From Oreocharis arfaki (lineage: Eukaryota > Chordata > Aves > Passeriformes > Paramythiidae): 64,000 nt of DNA. The stretch spans positions 168,336 to 232,335 of the forward strand of contig VZRR01013434.1 in assembly GCA_013398015.1 (NCBI GenBank), read 5' to 3'. Below are positions 61,401 through 64,000 of the stretch, piece by piece. A program made the position numbers and the translations under genes. The notes under the pieces are model-generated. The model saw only the letters and a program-made list of their open reading frames with translations. It ran no database searches and was not told where the DNA came from. Positions within the stretch are counted from its first letter, which is position 1. Each line of letters starts with the position of its first letter.

Positions 61401-64000
61401 TTTTTGCAAAAATTTTTTCTAAACACCTTCAATTGTCAAAATAGCAGTGGCAAACCCTTTAAAATATGAAGCAGATTTTTCTTTTAATCCTATAGCTGCA
61501 GGGTGCCATCAGGGCTGTTGTAAGGGCATGGAGGAGCTGTTACAGACCTTTCTAGGTTTTGTTTGTATAGAAGACAAATGAGTAGAAATAACAACTTTGG
61601 ATGACTAATTCCTTGTGTATCACCATTTTCCAACAGTTTGGTGAGCAGACTTGAAGCAAACTTTAAATGTGGTGTAGATTTGTCTTGAATTACCAGATGA
61701 TGACTTAGAACCCAAGTTAAATGAAGGCAGCATTGGATTGAATTCCTTGTTGTCACTTTAGCAGAGTTGTGGGTTTTTTTAAAAACTGGTGTATCCAATA
61801 GTAAGTGTATGTATTGAAATGGAAATACAGACCAAACACAATTGTGTGTTTGGGAGAATCTACTTAGAACATTAACTTACCTCTTCCTTCCCACCATGTG
61901 AGCTTTTCAGGTGCTTGAAGAATGAAACAATATGATACTTTAAGATGTCAGTAGGAAGAAATCTGATGTGCTTGAGCAGTCTGTCCACCCTGGGAAAAAA
62001 TCAGTTAGCGTAGAGCACTTAGCTTTGCTCAGTTTCACTGGATTTTAGTGACGGACTTTCTGCTCCACTCTGAGCTATGCTGTGAGCTGACTGGAGGAAA
62101 GCAAATACCAGGTCAGGAAGCTCATAATTTGTTTTGATTTGGAACAGTAGCACAGGCCAATATGTGAAAACTGAGCCCAAGTTTGACAGCTGAGAGAAAC
62201 ACATGTGTTAAAAGCAACGTGGAATAACTAGGCTGCAATGTATAAACTGTGACCACACCACAATATGTTCTGCTGAACATTCTTTGTATTCATGTATGAT
62301 GTAATGTTTTAGTATGTGCTCCAGTACTGGTGTCTAAAACAGGTATAAAATTGCTTTTTGGTGTTCGGTCTTTACACTCCTGTTAGATAAATGAAGAATT
62401 TGAGAAGACAATTTAATAAGTGTGCCTTTCTGTTAGAGTTCCTGATCTCAGTGTATCATAAAGCATCTTGCTGTGGTGCTTGAGTCGGGTTTTTGAAGTT
62501 ATTTAAGCTCTTGCCTGCCATTCATTTCCCCTGTCAATACAGTTTGTGCGCTGGCACATATCCAGAAGGTAGAGAGACAAGGCATTGAATTACAGCCCAG
62601 CAGTTTCTAACGATTTTGGAGCTGAGAGCATTTACCCTGAGGGATTTATAACAATGCACCACCTAAACATTAGGTCTGAAAGGCAGAGTAGACCCAATAC
62701 TAGGAGTGCCTGTGAGTAATACAGGTATCCTTGAATTCCCATTGTGGCATATTGTTTGGTTCCCATGAGTCAGTATTGTTATTATTAATGAAAAGTTAAA
62801 GAAAAAGCGTATTCTGAGGCCAGATATCTGTGTATTAACTCTGCAGGGCTGTGCGTATGGGCTGCCTCAACCCAGCAATGTAAAACATAAAAACAAAGGG
62901 AAGAAAAGTAGTACAGCCCTAGTTCGGTATAAGATCATTCCAGTGGGGCTTGAGAAAGCTTAACCTGCTAAAGTTTATGGTCATAGATTTGGGAAATCTG
63001 AGTCCAGGCTTCCAGCCTTAATCTGAATAACTATCTTCTTACACATAGTACATCTTGTTTCTTCAGGGGGCAACAATGCTTTGTAAGTTTTGCTGCTCAG
63101 ATTTTACCAGATCTGCAAAGGACTGGATTGAGTTGATCTCTTTGGCTCACTCTAACACATGCAGCCTGTGAAGAGCTCAGGGGTACAGAGGGATCACGAG
63201 GACTTGGATGATTTACCCTGCCTGCCATAGCCTTTTCTCTGCCCTGAATCCATTTCCCTGCTTTGTTGATGGTCCCACACAGCAGAATTAGATAGTATGT
63301 TGTGGCATTGTGTAAAAACTCTGCTTTGTTTTTTGCAATTTGAAATGTTGATAATCTATTTATGTTTTCCCGTGCTGTATCTTTTTATTTTGTGTGTTGC
63401 TATTGTATGGGTTCATTGTTGCTACAAACAAGCCTGCTGTTGTTCTCTTTTTATTATCTCTGCACTAACATCTCTGCAAAATTATCGTGGGCTTGCCTGG
63501 CTCCTGACAAGCCTTTGAATTTTGGTATTAGCTATGCATTATTAATATCCTCATGGCTTTTGTTGTTCTGGATTTTTTTGAATATGACCTTACTCACTTT
63601 GCAGTGATGTTCGTCACTTCAGTCTTTTTGTCCTTGTGAGAGTTCTTAGGGTTGTGAACTTCTTGAAATAAGGATAGCAGAAGAGAAGAGAGCTGTCTCT
63701 TCATGCTTGCGGAATAGTTAGAGTATTGTTTTCAGATGGATATACTTTATATGTAGTTCTGAAATTAATACTGAGAAACTCATAAATTTCCAATAATATA
63801 ATCTCAATGAAAATTATGGTGTGTTTTGTTAATTATTTAATTCATAATGAATTAATTAATTGCGAAATTATATAGAGAACGTTCTGTATCACACACTCTC
63901 ATGTCAGTGGCCAAAGAAGCAGCAGAATGAGTTTTACTGGATTTGAGGAATAAGTGGTTGGGATTTGTGTGTATTTACTCCACATTTTAGTGCTGGTTGT
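58489..64000. other. No gene seen to the right edge
   Basis: A T run of about 12 bases is at 59937-59948. An AP-1/Maf-type TGACTCA is at 60373-60379, followed by an A-rich run near 60410-60431. Alternating TTAATTAATT is near 63830-63865. The longest open frame is 102 codons (minus, 61490-61798). No transposable element recognised. Confidence 0.5.

Overview
This is vertebrate nuclear DNA, most likely from a bird. One clear CR1 LINE 3' tail (14590-14938, plus strand) ends in the avian-type TTCTGTGATTCCATGAT hairpin-like terminus, and an old MIR-type SINE lies at about 18395-18520. I see no L1, Alu or endogenous retrovirus. Base composition is about 40% GC with two short CpG-rich islands. There is no bacterial-style gene packing. 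Nearly all open frames are short, overlap on both strands, and are what chance would give in 64 kb.

Layout. The left edge (1-314) is a G+C-rich, minisatellite-bearing promoter-like segment. It ends in a possible first exon with an ATG at 302 and a TCA|GTAAGT splice donor at 314/315. From about 320 to 14.6 kb I see intron-like or intergenic sequence. The CR1 tail lies just upstream of a second, stronger CpG island (about 15130-15700). That island contains no ATG on the plus strand after 15155 and also ends in a TCA|GTAAGT donor (15667/15668). The simplest reading is a second, non-coding first exon (alternative promoter) of a plus-strand gene, but a separate gene or a divergent promoter is equally possible. 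From 15.7 kb to the right end I found no exon I would defend. The best coding-like piece is at 28030-28371.

The plus strand from 15.7 kb onward looks like the inside of a long intron. The main support is a textbook recursive-splice (ratchet) signature at 37601-37690: branch-like CTAAT, a 17-base pyrimidine tract, TAG|GTAAGT with acceptor and donor abutting, and a weak donor 59 bases later. Two weaker sites of the same kind lie near 16624 and 41692. If real, they would subdivide a long first intron running from the 0.3 kb or 15.67 kb donor to an exon beyond this window.

Other structure. There is a perfect 20-bp inverted repeat with a 7-base loop (39130-39176) and a 12-bp palindrome (41715-41739). 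A 990-bp block appears twice with no indels and four base differences, separated by a single N (54173-55162 and 55164-56153). This is almost certainly an unmerged contig overlap rather than biology. No gene product could be named, and I found no convincing new multi-gene system. The most interesting biological candidates are the recursive-splice site, the hairpin, and the paired promoters.
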